From NCBI GenBank assembly GCA_017311315.1, contig CM029644.1, positions 26,989,606 through 27,053,605 of the forward strand: a stretch of DNA of 64,000 nucleotides, read 5' to 3'. The position numbers and the translations under genes are program-made. Under the pieces are notes generated by a model that was given only the letters and a program-made list of their open reading frames with translations, made no database searches and was not told the origin of the DNA. Origin of the DNA: Dendrocalamus latiflorus (lineage: Eukaryota > Streptophyta > Magnoliopsida > Poales > Poaceae). Below are positions 48,695 through 60,594 of this stretch, piece after piece (position 1 is the first letter of the stretch; each line of letters starts with the position of its first letter).

Positions 48695-49016
48695 GCCTCC
48701 CGATCAGCATAATGCTTCAAATCCTCCCTAGCAAAACTCCAATCCATTATTTGTTCGGAGTTTCTTGACATGCTTACCAGTCTGTTTCTTTATCATAATT
48801 TTTCACTCTTTGAGTGTCTTGAAGACATCTGACTTGTGCTTAATGAAGTATGCCTAAACTCTTTTTGAGTAGTCATCAATGATGGTTAGCATGTTGTTTG
48901 TGCCTCTAGGGATGGAACGTGGGATTTTTCCACAAATTGGAGTGAACATAATTCAATATGCATTTTGAAGAATGAGTAGTAGTATCGAAACTTACCCTCT
49001 TCTGCTTGCCAAAGAC
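48695..49016 (-). pseudogene. Copia remnant 2: integrase N-terminal part, right of the solo LTR
   Basis: Minus-strand translation begins CVFGKQKRVSFDTTTHSSK, a Copia integrase start, and continues to a NYVHSNLWKNP segment, then breaks. It is cut at 49017 by the next LTR. Confidence 0.75.
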
Positions 49017-49021
49017 ACAGT

Positions 49022-50569
49022 TGTAGGATCAAGGATAACCAACTAGAGGGGGTTAATAGGAGGTTTTTAAATTTTCTTTTCTTCTAAGTAATTTTCTACA
49101 ATTTCAAATTAGCAAGAATGTGAAGCACTTTAAAGCTACACAATTCTAGTCAAGAGAGAAATAATACTAGCTCTATATCAAGCAAATGATCACAATAATA
49201 CAAATAAATAAGATCTAGAGGAAAATATGAGAGAGATGTACAGAACCGATATTTTACCATGGTGCTCGAAAACTTGCCGGTTTCCCCTAAACCACGTTGA
49301 GGTTAGCCCAAACGAATTGGACTGACTCCACGAATTAAGCCGAAACACCTCGAATCCACTATAGGTAGCTCTTTCCCGCTCTGGGTAGGTGAGCTCCAAC
49401 CTTCACACAAATGCCGTGCCTTCTCACAAGCTCCTTTGAGAAGATCACCGATCAAACTCCACCCAATCGTCCAAGTGCACAACAAGCACTAAGTGTAATA
49501 GACCAAGGGCTTCACTTGATTGCAAACAAGTGCTAAGGATCAAACTAATGAATGCAATGCACTTTTTGCTCAACCACTTCAAAATGAATGCTCAAAGTGA
49601 AAGGAGGTGTGGAGTGAATGCTATATGCTCAAGAATGTTCAATAGAGTCTCTAACTTCTGTCCTTGAGCAGTGGTACGGGTATTTATAACCCTCACCAAC
49701 CAAAACTAGCCGTTTGGAACAAATTCCAGAAAAATCAGGGCGAGCGGAACTACCGTTGGCCAAAGGCCGGTAGTTCCGCTCCACCTCTGGCGCGGCAGAA
49801 CGGCTATGTTAGAAGCTCTGCAGTAGCCATTGGAAAGTCGGCGCGGTACTACCGCCATTATAAAGTCCGGTACTACCGCTCTGCGGTAGTTCCACAAAGT
49901 TGGCGCGGTACTACCGCTTGGGCCGAAGCCCAACTTGGCGCTCTCTAGAAAAAGGCTCTGCTGTCTGCTCTATCCTCCGGAGCTTCCGGGCTCCAGAAGT
50001 ACCGCTCTATATAGCGGAACTACTGCTTCCAGCAGTAGTTCCGGCGTTGAAATCACCGGTACTCCCGATCCCGCGAAGGCTCAAGTATACCCGGAGGGTG
50101 CTCTCTAGAAAAAAGGCTTCGCTCGGAACTCGGAGCTTCCGGTCGCCAGTAGTACTGTTTTTTCCTGCGGAATTTCCGCTCTGCAGTAGTTCCGGCGTTA
50201 AAAACTGCAGTACTACCGCTCTTCTAGACAAGCACAGATTGGCTTATTAAAACAGATTTTTCATGAATGCATGATCCTAGTTTGATCCAAATGGCATAAT
50301 AAGTTTGCTATCAAGTTACTTGCCATGATCCCTCTTTATGGTACGATTATTTAGCCTATAATCTGGTCTTCCACCTTTTCTCCTAAGACAGGTAAAAGTT
50401 AAAAAGGGATCATATTCTAGCCATTCTTGGTCTTCACATTGATTCTTAGCTTGCATCTTGTCAACCACTTATGGACTTAACCTTTAATCACTCATTGAAA
50501 CACGTTAGTCCCATATTCACATAAATTCATTAATTACCAAAACCATTTTTAGGAGCCTATATGCTTTCA
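49022..50569 (-). mobile_element. Second SIRE/Maximus-like LTR (3' LTR of a truncated element)
   Basis: 1548 bp, starting TGTAGGATCAAGG and ending ATGCTTTCA. It aligns with 46994-48689 but is clearly diverged. Unlike that copy it is followed by a polypurine tract (minus strand, ending GGGGGAGA at about 50571-50583) and internal sequence. Confidence 0.8.
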
Positions 50570-51342
50570 ATCTCCCCCTTTTTGGTAATTGATGACAACA
50601 CAAGTTTTATGTGGGAAATAATATTTTGAATATACCACTTGTTTGATCAACTAGTCGTATATCCTTTTGTGACTTCAAATGAGGATAATTCTTGCAGTGA
50701 GATTTTATTTTAGCTTGTAGTGAATCATCTCCTTTTTAAAGTCAAAAAGAGGAGAAACTCCCCCTAAACATGTGCATATATAAGAAGATAATAAAAACAA
50801 CACATGAGGGACAAGATGCATGTGACATAAAGATATCATAGATAAGCGAGCATTAAGTATTAAAGTCATTACATCAAGCATCCAAGCATCCAAAAGTAAG
50901 ATTAATGTTCATTACATCCAAAGGCATAAATAAATAAAGACTTATAGCCCAAAAGCCCATCCTAGCCCAACTAGCCCATCTTCTTCTTCTCAACTTCTCC
51001 CCCTTTGGCATCAAATACCGAAAAGGGCTACTCCTGAGGTCCCGGAGGAGAAGGATCACGTCGGCGACGACGAGTGTAGCGCAGAGGCGATGGAGACTGG
51101 GTCAGGGACTGCTTAATGGCTGTGAGCCTGCCATCAAAAGCATCCATCCTCGAGGTGAGAGCAGCAAATCCCTCTGCCTGAGAGTCACACAGCTGGAGGA
51201 TGGCAGTGTAAATCCTCCTTTCGAGCGGAAGGTCCTCCTTTGGTGACCATTTTCGATTGGCCCCTCGGCGTCTGTCATGGTGGCTTACTCTATGACGGAG
51301 AACAAGCAAACCCTGCGTATACAACGCGAGACAAAAACTCAT
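50570..51342 (-). mobile_element. 3' internal region of the SIRE/Maximus-like element
   Basis: Polypurine tract, then AT-rich non-coding sequence with another CCCCCTTTGG-type tract near 51000. The minus-strand frame 51028-51342 encodes a basic, Arg/Ser/Pro-rich C-terminus (SPSPLRYTRRRRRDPSPPGP) after a possible coiled-coil segment. This resembles the extra reading frame found after pol in such elements. The polymerase and 5' LTR are missing. Confidence 0.5.
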
Positions 51343-51830
51343 CTCGAGGCGTGCACACGTAGGGAGCAGGAGGCTCGTGAGAGGGAGCGCGAGAGAAAGA
51401 GGGAAATGGCGACCAAAGCAAAAGATGCCACCGAGGAGTTCAACGCCGAGCTGACAAGGAAGGGAAAATGGCCCCGATCTACACAGTAGGTCGTACGAGC
51501 AATTGGGTGGGTTAGTCGCACATGATGCTATATGTTATGCATGTAATCAAAAAGTATGCGACATATTACTCCCAACTGTATTATGAAGTCTATTTAAATT
51601 CAGACAAGCTTATTATCGCGTCTTTTCGCATTCAATTATTCACATAGCAAGTCATCTAACAATATTAACATACCGATTTTCTCCGTATATGAATTTCCAG
51701 TAACATCACAATATCACTTACCATCGTATTTACTGATCGTTTTAAGGTTAATCATTCTAAAAAAAATTCCTAAATTTTATTACGCACCTACAATATACAA
51801 TGACCATAAACTTTTATTACAAATCCAACA
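51343..51830. other. Short unidentified coding-like stretch, then AT-rich DNA
   Basis: The plus-strand frame 51277-51489 has a charged, coiled-coil-like sequence (REQEARERERERKREMATK) ending in a stop. I cannot assign it; it could be a transposon fragment. The rest is AT-rich with nothing recognised. Confidence 0.3.
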
Positions 51831-52085
51831 GATTATTTTTCAGTTATAATATACAAAATTCATAAAATGTACAAAATTCACGGGGACTGAAATCAGTCGC
51901 CCCCTGGGTTGGCGATTGTCACATCAAGTCGCCCCTTGGCTGGGCGACTGGAGCTCTATCGCCTGGCTGTTAGGCGATTGGCTCCAGTCGTTCCCCGTTG
52001 AGCGACTGGACCCTATTTATGTAAAAATATTGTCGTGAGTATATTTTTATAATTTTGAATAAAAAATTAAATATCCGTAAAAAAA
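51830..52085. mobile_element. Mutator-like inverted-repeat remnant upstream of the WDR5-like gene
   Basis: AT-rich ends resemble each other in inverse orientation, and the centre has repeated GTCGC / GCGAC words (AGTCGCCCC, GGGCGACTGG, GAGCGACTGGACC). The layout parallels the better-defined element at 55927-56592. Ends and target duplication were not resolved. It ends about 115 bp before the start codon. Confidence 0.4.
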
Positions 52086-52200
52086 ATCGAGGAGTACTGT
52101 ACCTAATTTCTCTTGTAACAAAAGGCCGCGGCGAAGAGGGCTACAAAGCGTTTTCCCCACTTTTCCCATCGCGAGAGCGCGTCGTGGTGCCGTGTCGACC

Positions 52201-54952
52201 ATGTCGTCGGGAGCGCAGCAGCCGCAGCCGTCGCCGCCGTACCGGCCGTACCGCCAGGTGCGGGCGGCGACCCCGCACACCCGCGCCGTCTCCTGTGTGC
52301 GGTTCTCCCCCTGCGGCCGCCTCCTCGCGACGGCCTCCCTCGACGGCACGGTCGCGCTGCTCTCCCCGTCCTCGCTCGCCATCATCGCCACCCTGCGCGG
52401 CCACACCGATGGCGTCTCCGACCTCTCCTGGTCCACGGACTCGTTCTACCTCTGCTCCGCCTCCGACGACCGCACCCTCCGCATCTGGGACTTCCGGCCC
52501 ATCCTCTCCTGCCCCAACCCGGGCGGCCAGCCCGCCGACCCCAACGCCGACCGCTGCATCCGCGTGCTCAAGGGGCACACCAACCTCGTCTTCAGCGCCA
52601 ACTTCAACCCGCAGACCAGCTACCAGGTCGCCTCCGGGGGGTTCGACTGCACCGTGCGCATCTGGGACGTCAAGAGCGGCCGCTGCGTCCGCGCCATCGA
52701 CGCGCACTCCGAACCCGTCACCTCCGTGCACTTCATCCGGGACGGATCGATCATTGTGTCGGGGAGCCATGATGGGAGCTGCAAGATTTGGGATGCTGGG
52801 ACTGGGTCTTGTCTCAAGACGGTCATCGACGACAAGAAGACCGCGGTGTCCTTTTCCATGTTCTCGCCCAATGGCAAGTTCATCCTTGTCGCCACGCTCG
52901 ACGACTCACTGGTATGACCAATTAACTGCTACTTCATACCATTTAGTGATCGATTCTTCAAAACACTCAAGTCTTTGCTATTAGATTATCTACATAGCTA
53001 TCGTCTTATTCTAATTGAAGTGCAAACGAGCTCATAGATAGGCCCCTTAGGTATTGTGAAGTACAAACCACTCTTAGTCATTGAGGATGAGAAAGGCCCT
53101 GCTTTTTGTTGTATAATATGCAAACCACAATTTTGAAGCAACATTTTCACATTTTCCTTTAAGACTTTACCTAATCATGGAGCACTAAGTGAAACCTTTT
53201 CGATGCTCTTGGATATCAAGGTCACTTTGATGTATTTTGATATGGAGAAAATGATTGCAGACGTTAGCTAGTTTCGGAACCAATTTTCTGTTGCAACTGA
53301 ATTCCACTTGACAGCGAATTAAAACCCTTTTTAGTTCTGATTTCTAAAATTCAAAGTCCACATGGTGTAATAGTAGAGCACAAGGTTATTGTTTTTGAGG
53401 TTGTGAGTTTGATGTTTATTCTCCTTACACAATTTCTCATGTGTATTATCTATTCTTGTTTCCTTTTTTGGAAATTCAAATAAAACAATGGTGTCACTCT
53501 TGGCAGTGAATAAAATCCATCTCAGTTCTGATTTCTGAAATTCAAATGAAACAACAGTGCTCAATGCATAAGCAGGCTGTTCGTCCAAGTGCTACTCATC
53601 TAATCTACTATTACCGGAGGTGATTTTAGCACATCTTGTAACTCCCAGAGTCCTCCTGGCACATCTGATGTTCCAGAATGTTACATTAATATTCTTATAC
53701 TGTTGCTTCTCATGACTCTGGCTATTACATTTTACAACTAAGGACTGCCAATGTTATATGCTATGTCTTTTAAGTCTCAGGATGCACCAGTACTTGCTAC
53801 CCAGCATTGTTGCATCTAGCTTCTCAAAACTATCTTTTTCCATTTCTTCTTTAAAGGGTAAAGACTGCTAGAAGTACATATTGCATCCAGACATATTCCA
53901 TATGTTGCATCATAAACACCATAACAGAACACATTATATGAAACTGTTAAAACTTGTATGAAAAAATTCCTGGAACAATAATGTGACTGTAATCCTGTCT
54001 TATCCAGTCTTCGTTGTCAGTATGGTAGGTCCATGTGCCATATACTTTAAATTGATACAATTTGAGTCATCCTCATGCACAAGAAGAAATTTCTTTGGAG
54101 GGAAAAGATTCTTGGGCCACTAAGTTTTATATTGGCTGAGTGAATGAGAAAGAATGAAGCATCTTGTTGTTATTACAGATTGTGCAGTTGTTAAATGTTT
54201 TCCAAAATTCGCTGCTGTAATTTATGTAGTCACATCAATTCACACATTACTGGATCATCTTGTCATACATAGTTCAAGTGATTGGAGGTATATAAAAGAA
54301 ATATGAAATTTCCAGTGACTTTGATGGCGTCAGACTGTCAATCCTTGATCTTAGGTTGAACTATCAACCATGGTAATCTTGCTCATAAGTGCCCTTTCGA
54401 GCCTCCTACAATTTACCCCTTGAAAACCTTATGGGTCTTAGACCAATAATGCTTCCTATAGGCTGCTTAATATCTTATTTGTTTCATATCAAGCAGCACG
54501 CTAATAAATTTTAGGTATTGTTGTACTTGTTTAGCATAGTTTTATTCATGGTTGTTGAGGTTTCCAGTTTATGCAATATCATCGCAAATAGTTATATTTT
54601 GTTTGGAAATTCCATGGTTATTGGAAATATGCTTCCTAAGTATATTATTGCCACCTTGCAGAAACTATGCAATTTTGCTACTGGCAAGTTCTTGAAGGTA
54701 TACAGTGGACATGTGAACAGAGTATACTGCATCCAGTCTGCGTTTTCTGTCACGAACGGGAAGTACATTGTTAGTGGATCAGAAGACAACTGTGTGTACA
54801 TATGGGACCTCCAAGGGAGAAATATTCTTCAGAAATTGGAAGGGCATACTGACGCTGTCATCTCAGTGTCCTGCCATCCAACAGAGAACAAAATTGTTTC
54901 TGGTGGCCTTCATAATGACAGGACTGTGAGACTATGGGTTCAAGATAGTTGA
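52201..54952 (+). CDS. WDR5: WDR5-like WD40 protein (COMPASS-type H3K4 methyltransferase subunit)
   Basis: Two exons, 52201-52911 and 54662-54952, joined by a 1750-bp GT-AG intron, give 1002 nt (333 aa). Seven WD40 repeats fill the protein after a short Pro-rich N-terminus: HTRAVSCVRFSPCG, GHTDGVSDLSWS, GHTNLVFSANFNP, AHSEPVTSVHFI, TAVSFSMFSPNGK, GHVNRVYCIQSAFSV and GHTDAVISVSCHPTENKI. The order, spacing and blade-6 motif NGKYIVSGSEDNCVYIWDLQ are those of WDR5. In plants and animals WDR5 is a nuclear scaffold subunit of COMPASS-like histone H3K4 methyltransferases. Blade 5 ends KLCNF where relatives usually have KLWN or RLWN. The ATG at 52201 fits homologues; an in-frame GTG lies three codons upstream. 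The gene is intact. Confidence 0.93.
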
Positions 54953-55926
54953 ACTTGCAGGGGAAATGTACCAGATAAATAGCATGTGTGAACTTAGTGT
55001 AGAGCTTAGAGAGCAATAGGCATCTCAAAGAGAAATATGTGTCTGCTTCCCATGGATCACTCTTGCATGTATCCCAGCCTGGAGGGAAACGGAGACATTA
55101 ATTTAATCTTGTTTTAATCCAAGCTGTTATTCTAGGTTCTGAATGTGAACAGATCGATGAATTAATATCCTAATGTTGAAATATGTTTATTTGATGCTCA
55201 ATGGTTGTTGTAAAGTACAAGGTTTGAACCTCTTCGCCGTTCACAAAATTGCAGTGCTCCTGTAAATTGCAATTTCTTTACCGATTGAATTGCAATGCTA
55301 GCAACGTGTGCATATTATGGTGTATCCCTGGCTTCCTGTGTAAGGGTTAATTGGGGAAAATTGTATATATATTCATTTGGATACAGAGGTTGCAGTGGTT
55401 ATTAGGTGCCAATGTGCGGTATTTAACGCTTGCAGAGTGGCAAGAAATCCAGCATCAGTACCAATTACTACTATGGTAGTGTTTGGTTCAGAAAATGTTA
55501 CGTCAATGGTAATGGAATGGGAATGCACCGTAATTGGTTGGGGGAATGGATGATTACTAGATATATTTGATTCAGGTGTGGGATGGTATTTGATTTCAAT
55601 ACGGTATTTGGTTTGGAACATTGAATCAGAATACACCGGAGAGCAAACCAACGTTTGGTGTGCTGATCTTATCAGGATTACAACAGGGTTAATTATGACC
55701 ATTACAGCAGCAGCCTCTGTATTAGGACAGAAATAGACGGGAGGCTGACATGATTTGTCCGACCACTGTACTCCAGAGCTAGATGAACCAATCAAGACCG
55801 ATACATCCATGTGCAGTGCTAGGTGAAGCAATCAGCAGATCAAGCAAACAGAATCAGGGAGATAACGAATTACAGGTTAAGAGCAGAAATTCTTCCCCAA
55901 GAACAAGGATGAGGACAAAGATACAT
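54953..55926. other. WDR5-like 3' untranslated region and intergenic DNA
   Basis: About 200-250 bp after the stop likely form the 3' UTR (AT-rich). The part 55470-55680 contains TAGTGTTTGGTTCAG and GGTATTTGGTTTGG words in partly inverted arrangement, suggesting an eroded MITE; ends not defined. Confidence 0.4.
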
Positions 55927-56592
55927 GATTTTTTTTAAATGATCTATTTTTATTCTGAATTATAGTAATATATCTGTATTTTTTATTTTACATTAATAAC
56001 CCTATGTCGCTTCACCATTGAACGACTTGGACTAGTCGCCTAACGGCAACGGTGGAGCGACATGTGGCCAAGTCGCTCAACCGTTAAGCGACTTAGACCT
56101 AATTGCTTAACGGTGGAGTGACACCTGGACAAATCGCTCAACCATTGGATGAAACATGTGTCCTCCTCGTAACTCTCTGCGCACCCTTGTTTTCTGCATG
56201 TGCTCCCTTGTTTTCTGCATGCACCATCGATCAGTAACTACTCATTGACCTATCTATGTAGGACAGTAGGAGTACTATCTGCTGGCTGTCTTAGGCCTAT
56301 CTGCCAGCATGCATGGCAGCAACTAATCATGTGGCCTTTATTCACCGTGTGTTTCGTTCAGCGGTTGAGCGATTTGTCCAAGTGTCACTCCACCATTGAG
56401 CGACCAAGACTAGTCGCGCAACTGTTGAGCGACTAGTCCAAGTTGCTCAAGCAGTGGGCAACTTTGGCATGTCTCGCTCGACTGGGTAACTAGCCTAAGT
56501 CAGTCAACGGTAGAGCGACAAAGGGTTATTAGTTTAAAATACAAAAACACATATATATTACTCAGAATAAAAATAGATTATTAAAAAAATTC
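55927..56592. mobile_element. 666-bp Mutator-like non-autonomous element
   Basis: The ends form ~85-bp inverted repeats, running inward from GATTTTTTT through CTATTTTTATTCTGA to TAATAACCCT and GTCGCT. A 10-bp direct repeat with one mismatch, AAAGATACAT (55917-55926) and AAATATACAT (56593-56602), fits Mutator-type target duplication. The interior has repeated GAGCGAC / GTCGCTCAAC units forming internal palindromes. No transposase frame. Confidence 0.78.
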
Positions 56593-56602
56593 AAATATAC
56601 AT

Positions 56603-57735
56603 CCCTGTGCGGTGCTAATTAACATCTTTTTATAAATATCATACATGTCCAAAGCTCGCAGAAGTCAAATCTCCAATAAAATGTCTAGAATTTCAAGCGC
56701 AAATTATGCAAATTATACTGAGCAGTGGTCATACATCACGCACATGCTATATTATAATAGGAAGTTATAAACTCTGAGCAATTGAAACTCCAAAGAAGTG
56801 CCTACAACTTGGGGTCAAAAGTTGCCATTTTGTGCCAAAACAACTAGTCACCAATGTGATAACTTTGAAAGTTGATTTGAGTTTACAACTAATAGACGTA
56901 ACTCTTCATCTTCTGTTTGCTTCATCTAGCAAAAGCATAAAAGAAGTTTAGATGTGAATAAAAGCAAGATTTTGCCTAATAAGAAAATAGGACAAATAGT
57001 GAAAATGCGCAGCCCACCCAGCTCTGTACCTTTAAAAGAGATGGAAGCATGCACTTTTATTATGATATCTTTCATTTACTACAAAGTTTGTGTTCCAAAT
57101 TGAGCGTTAATGGCAGAAGACATGGTGCTAGTACATTCTACCAATGCTACTGCTACCCACAAACTTGTCCTTAATAGCAGTAGTACATTGCTAAAACAGA
57201 GTCCAGTGCTCTCTTTTTTTACCAAATTTCGCTTTGGTAGGCCACTACCTCCCAACAAAATGTCTGAAATGGATCTATCAAATAGCACACACCAATTATC
57301 AGTGTAGTACATTAATAAGGTCGGGTACCATAGTAAATAAAGATGAGTTTTGTTAAACATTATTCAGATATTTTTTTCTAACTACATTCAGATTTAGAAC
57401 TATTGGATTAGAAATTCAATGGTCATGAATTCTCCCCTCTCTCCCTTAAATTCTACCCCCCCCCCCCAAAACAAGGGGCCTCGGATCTCTAATCCAAGAA
57501 TCACAAATTTGGATGATAGTTAAAAAAAACATCCGGATGATACCTAGACACTCCCAATAAAGATTTACAAGAAATAAATTGGCACCAAAAGAAATAGTTC
57601 TTGTAGTGGTGAAAGGAACACTAACCTGGGCCTCTAGTCTTTCTATCACCAACCCTTGATCCCTTCTTTTGAACAAGAATGAACCAAACCATTAGTAAAC
57701 CATGCAACAAACTGCAACAAACTTGAAGTGGCGGT
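56603..57735. other. Intergenic DNA, nothing recognised
   Basis: AT-rich, with short frames only and a 12-bp C run near 57456. No terminal repeats or protein motifs seen. Confidence 0.45.
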
Positions 57736-57737
57736 TC

Positions 57738-60180
57738 TTGGAATTTTTTGTGTCTTTCAATATTTATTGTCGTTATTGTCTATTTAACTCAATGTAAAAT
57801 TATTCATATTATTGATGTATGTGATAAAAAATAATTTGATACGGAATTCAGCTCGAGGAATTAATACTCGAGATGCCGATGACAGGTGTGTTGGAGGAGA
57901 TTCAGCTCCTAAAGAAAATACAAATCAAACTCACAACACTAACATACTTAGAAGAAGTGAGAGAAATTTAAGTACACCACAATATCTAAATGATTATTAT
58001 TTATTTTCGAGAAAGTTCACTCTAAAATTTCAGATTTAGAGGAAGAATCAAAGAATTATAAAAAACTATAAACTGCTCACAATCAAAATTATGGGTGGAA
58101 ACAATATGGAAGAATTAAACTTGATAAAAAAGAATAAAGTTTGGGAACTTGTTAAACTACCAAACAAGCATAAGCTTGTAGGTTGTAAATAGATTTTTAA
58201 AAGGAAATTGAATGCGGTAGGTTTAATAGAATAATATAAGGCTAGGCTTATTGCTAAAGGCTTTACACAAAGGGAAGGTATTTACTTTATGGAAACTTTT
58301 TCTCCTAATACAAAATTTACTTCAATTCATATTATTGGTGCTTTGATGGCCTATTATGATCTTGAACTCCACCAAATAGATGTTAAAATTGTTTTTCTTA
58401 ATGGTCTTTTGGAGGAAGAAATATATATGAAACAGTCAAAAGATTTTAGAGAACAAAGAAATGAAAACAAGGTTTGCAAGTTGAATAAATCAATTTATGG
58501 TCTTAAACAAGCTTCACATCAACGGTATAGTCCTTTTGATAATGCTATCGCGTCCTTTTGATAATGCTATCGCGCCATATGATTTTTCAATGACAGAAGG
58601 TGGTCATTGCATATATACAAAAATTATGGGTAAATACTTTATCTTACTGTCTTTATATGTTGATGATATTCTCATTGCCTCTAATGATAAATATACATTG
58701 ATAGAAGTGAAAGCTTGGTTGTCTTATAAATTTGATATGAAAGATATGGGAGAAGCTTCCTATATTTTAGGAGTTAAAATACAAGAGATCGGAATAAAAT
58801 GATTCTTGGGTTGTCCCAAAAAGCATACCCTCAAAGCATTTTAAAATAATTTTCTATAAAAAATAGTAAACCTGTTAATGTACTTATTGTGAATAGAACT
58901 AAACTCAGTGACGAAATATGTCCAAATACTCCAGAGGAAAAGCTAGAATGAATGATATCACACGAATTTTGAGGAAGAACACTGGAAACAAATCAAATAT
59001 ATACTGCGTTATGTCAAAGGAATTATGAGTTATTCATTATGTTTTAATGGTCATAATCTTCAGCTACAGGGTTATATTGATGCTAATTTGCAAGGGGACA
59101 TGGATGACCAAAAATCAACTTCTAGTTATCTATTTACTTTGGCTAGAGGTGTTATTTATTGGTGCAGCAGAAACCAGAATTTAGTTGCTCTTTTCTCCCT
59201 GGAAGCTGAATACATTGTTGCATCTAAAAGAGCAAAGCAAGGTGTATGGCTAAGAGAATTTCTTGCATCACTTAAAGTCGTGGAAAGTGCATCCCAACCT
59301 GACACTATTTTCTATGATAATCAGATAGCAATCAAGGTCTCGAAGGATTCTAATTTTCATAGTAAAGATAAACACATTGAAGGAAGATATTATTATATTC
59401 GTGATGTAATAAATAGACTCAAGTCCGTTCATTTAGTTTATTTGCCTAGTATTAATATGGTTGCAGATCCACTGACTAAGCCAGTTAATCAGGAATTATT
59501 TTCTAAGCATGTTAAAGATATGGGACTTCAATTTATGATTGAAATGTTTCAGCTAAGTGGGAGATGTTGGAAATTTTTTATATGGCTTTCAATATTTATT
59601 GTTGTTATTGTTTGTTTAACACAATATGGAATTGTTCATATTATTGATGTATGTGATAGGAAATAATTTGATGAGAAATTTAACTCAGGAATTAATACTC
59701 GAGGTGTCGAGGATGTCTATGCTGGAATATGGTAGACATATTTATTGAGATCGAGTCTACTAAAATTTAATATGTATGTATATGTTTAACCCGGGTATAA
59801 CACAGAGCAGAGTAGCTGACTTTATTTTGTTGGATTGGCCTTGTAGGCTATTGACCCACATAATCAGATTAGATTTGATCTCATTAACAATCTAATCTTG
59901 ACGCATGACTCACACAAGTGTGCTAGGGATTAATATATTTTAGAGCTATAAAACTAGCCCGTCTGATTGTGGTTGGTGACATGATTTTGGAGTCTTACAA
60001 TATACCAAAAATATATGGGTCACTTTGTAGCACCTGGAAGTGGAGTCTATAAATAGGTCTCTTCCCTCTAGCCTCATAATGTAATTATGAGTGGCACCAC
60101 CACAAAGAAGATAGGGGAATAGAGGATAGACCAGAAAGCTTCCACAAAATCAATCTATAGTTTGTAGAAAACCTAAAAAC
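57738..60180 (+). mobile_element. Copia remnant 3, internally deleted
   Basis: A ~150-bp LTR fragment at 57738-57890 and an LTR starting TGTTGGAAA at 59565 share CTTTCAATATTTATTG, ATTATTGATGTATGTGATA and GGAATTAATACTCGAG. A polypurine tract (AAGTGGGAGA) precedes the right LTR. The left LTR fragment passes directly into the integrase-RT linker, so gag and integrase are deleted. The right LTR end near 60180 is approximate. Confidence 0.8.
57900..59666 (+). pseudogene. Copia remnant 3: reverse transcriptase and RNase H
   Basis: Linker (ILRRSERNLSTPQYLNDYY) is followed by RT with KARLIAKGFTQREGI, ALMAYYDLELHQIDVKIVFL and the LYVDDILIASND box. RNase H (59025-59666) has GYIDANLQGDMDDQKSTSSY, LEAEYIVASKRAKQGVWLRE and KHIEGRYYYIRD. 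Stops (for example within HKLVGCK), a small internal duplication near 58530-58580 and frameshifts inactivate it. Confidence 0.85.
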
Positions 60181-60594
60181 GACTAGCAATTGACCTTGCA
60201 AGAAATGAACAAAAGCATTCACTGAAAATGTTTAACATACTCAATAAATATTTTCCTTCTTCCAGCTAAAAATAATTGGGCAGCACATAACAAAAAAATA
60301 GTTGGACAAATTTTACAAAGCCACCTCACATAACTAAAAGAATTTAGTTGGACAAATTTTAGTTCAAAACAAAGCTATTGTTTACTGAGACTCATAACTT
60401 AGGATTTCCTATGTGGTTGTTACAGTGCCCATAGTCTTTCTTATTTTGACAACATGCCAAGAACTATGAAAGTCCAGCGTCACACTTTCTGCTACATCTC
60501 CCCTGTTCACTCTGCCTGATCCTAAATCAAAGAGATAACATAATGCAGAACCTTGATCAAATCTGAATGGAAACGAACAAGACACACACACTAT

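Noticed and set aside
52055..52984. 309-codon plus frame and 209-codon minus frame over the WDR5-like exon
   Set aside because: They are Pro/Arg/Ser-rich shadows of the WD40 coding frame.
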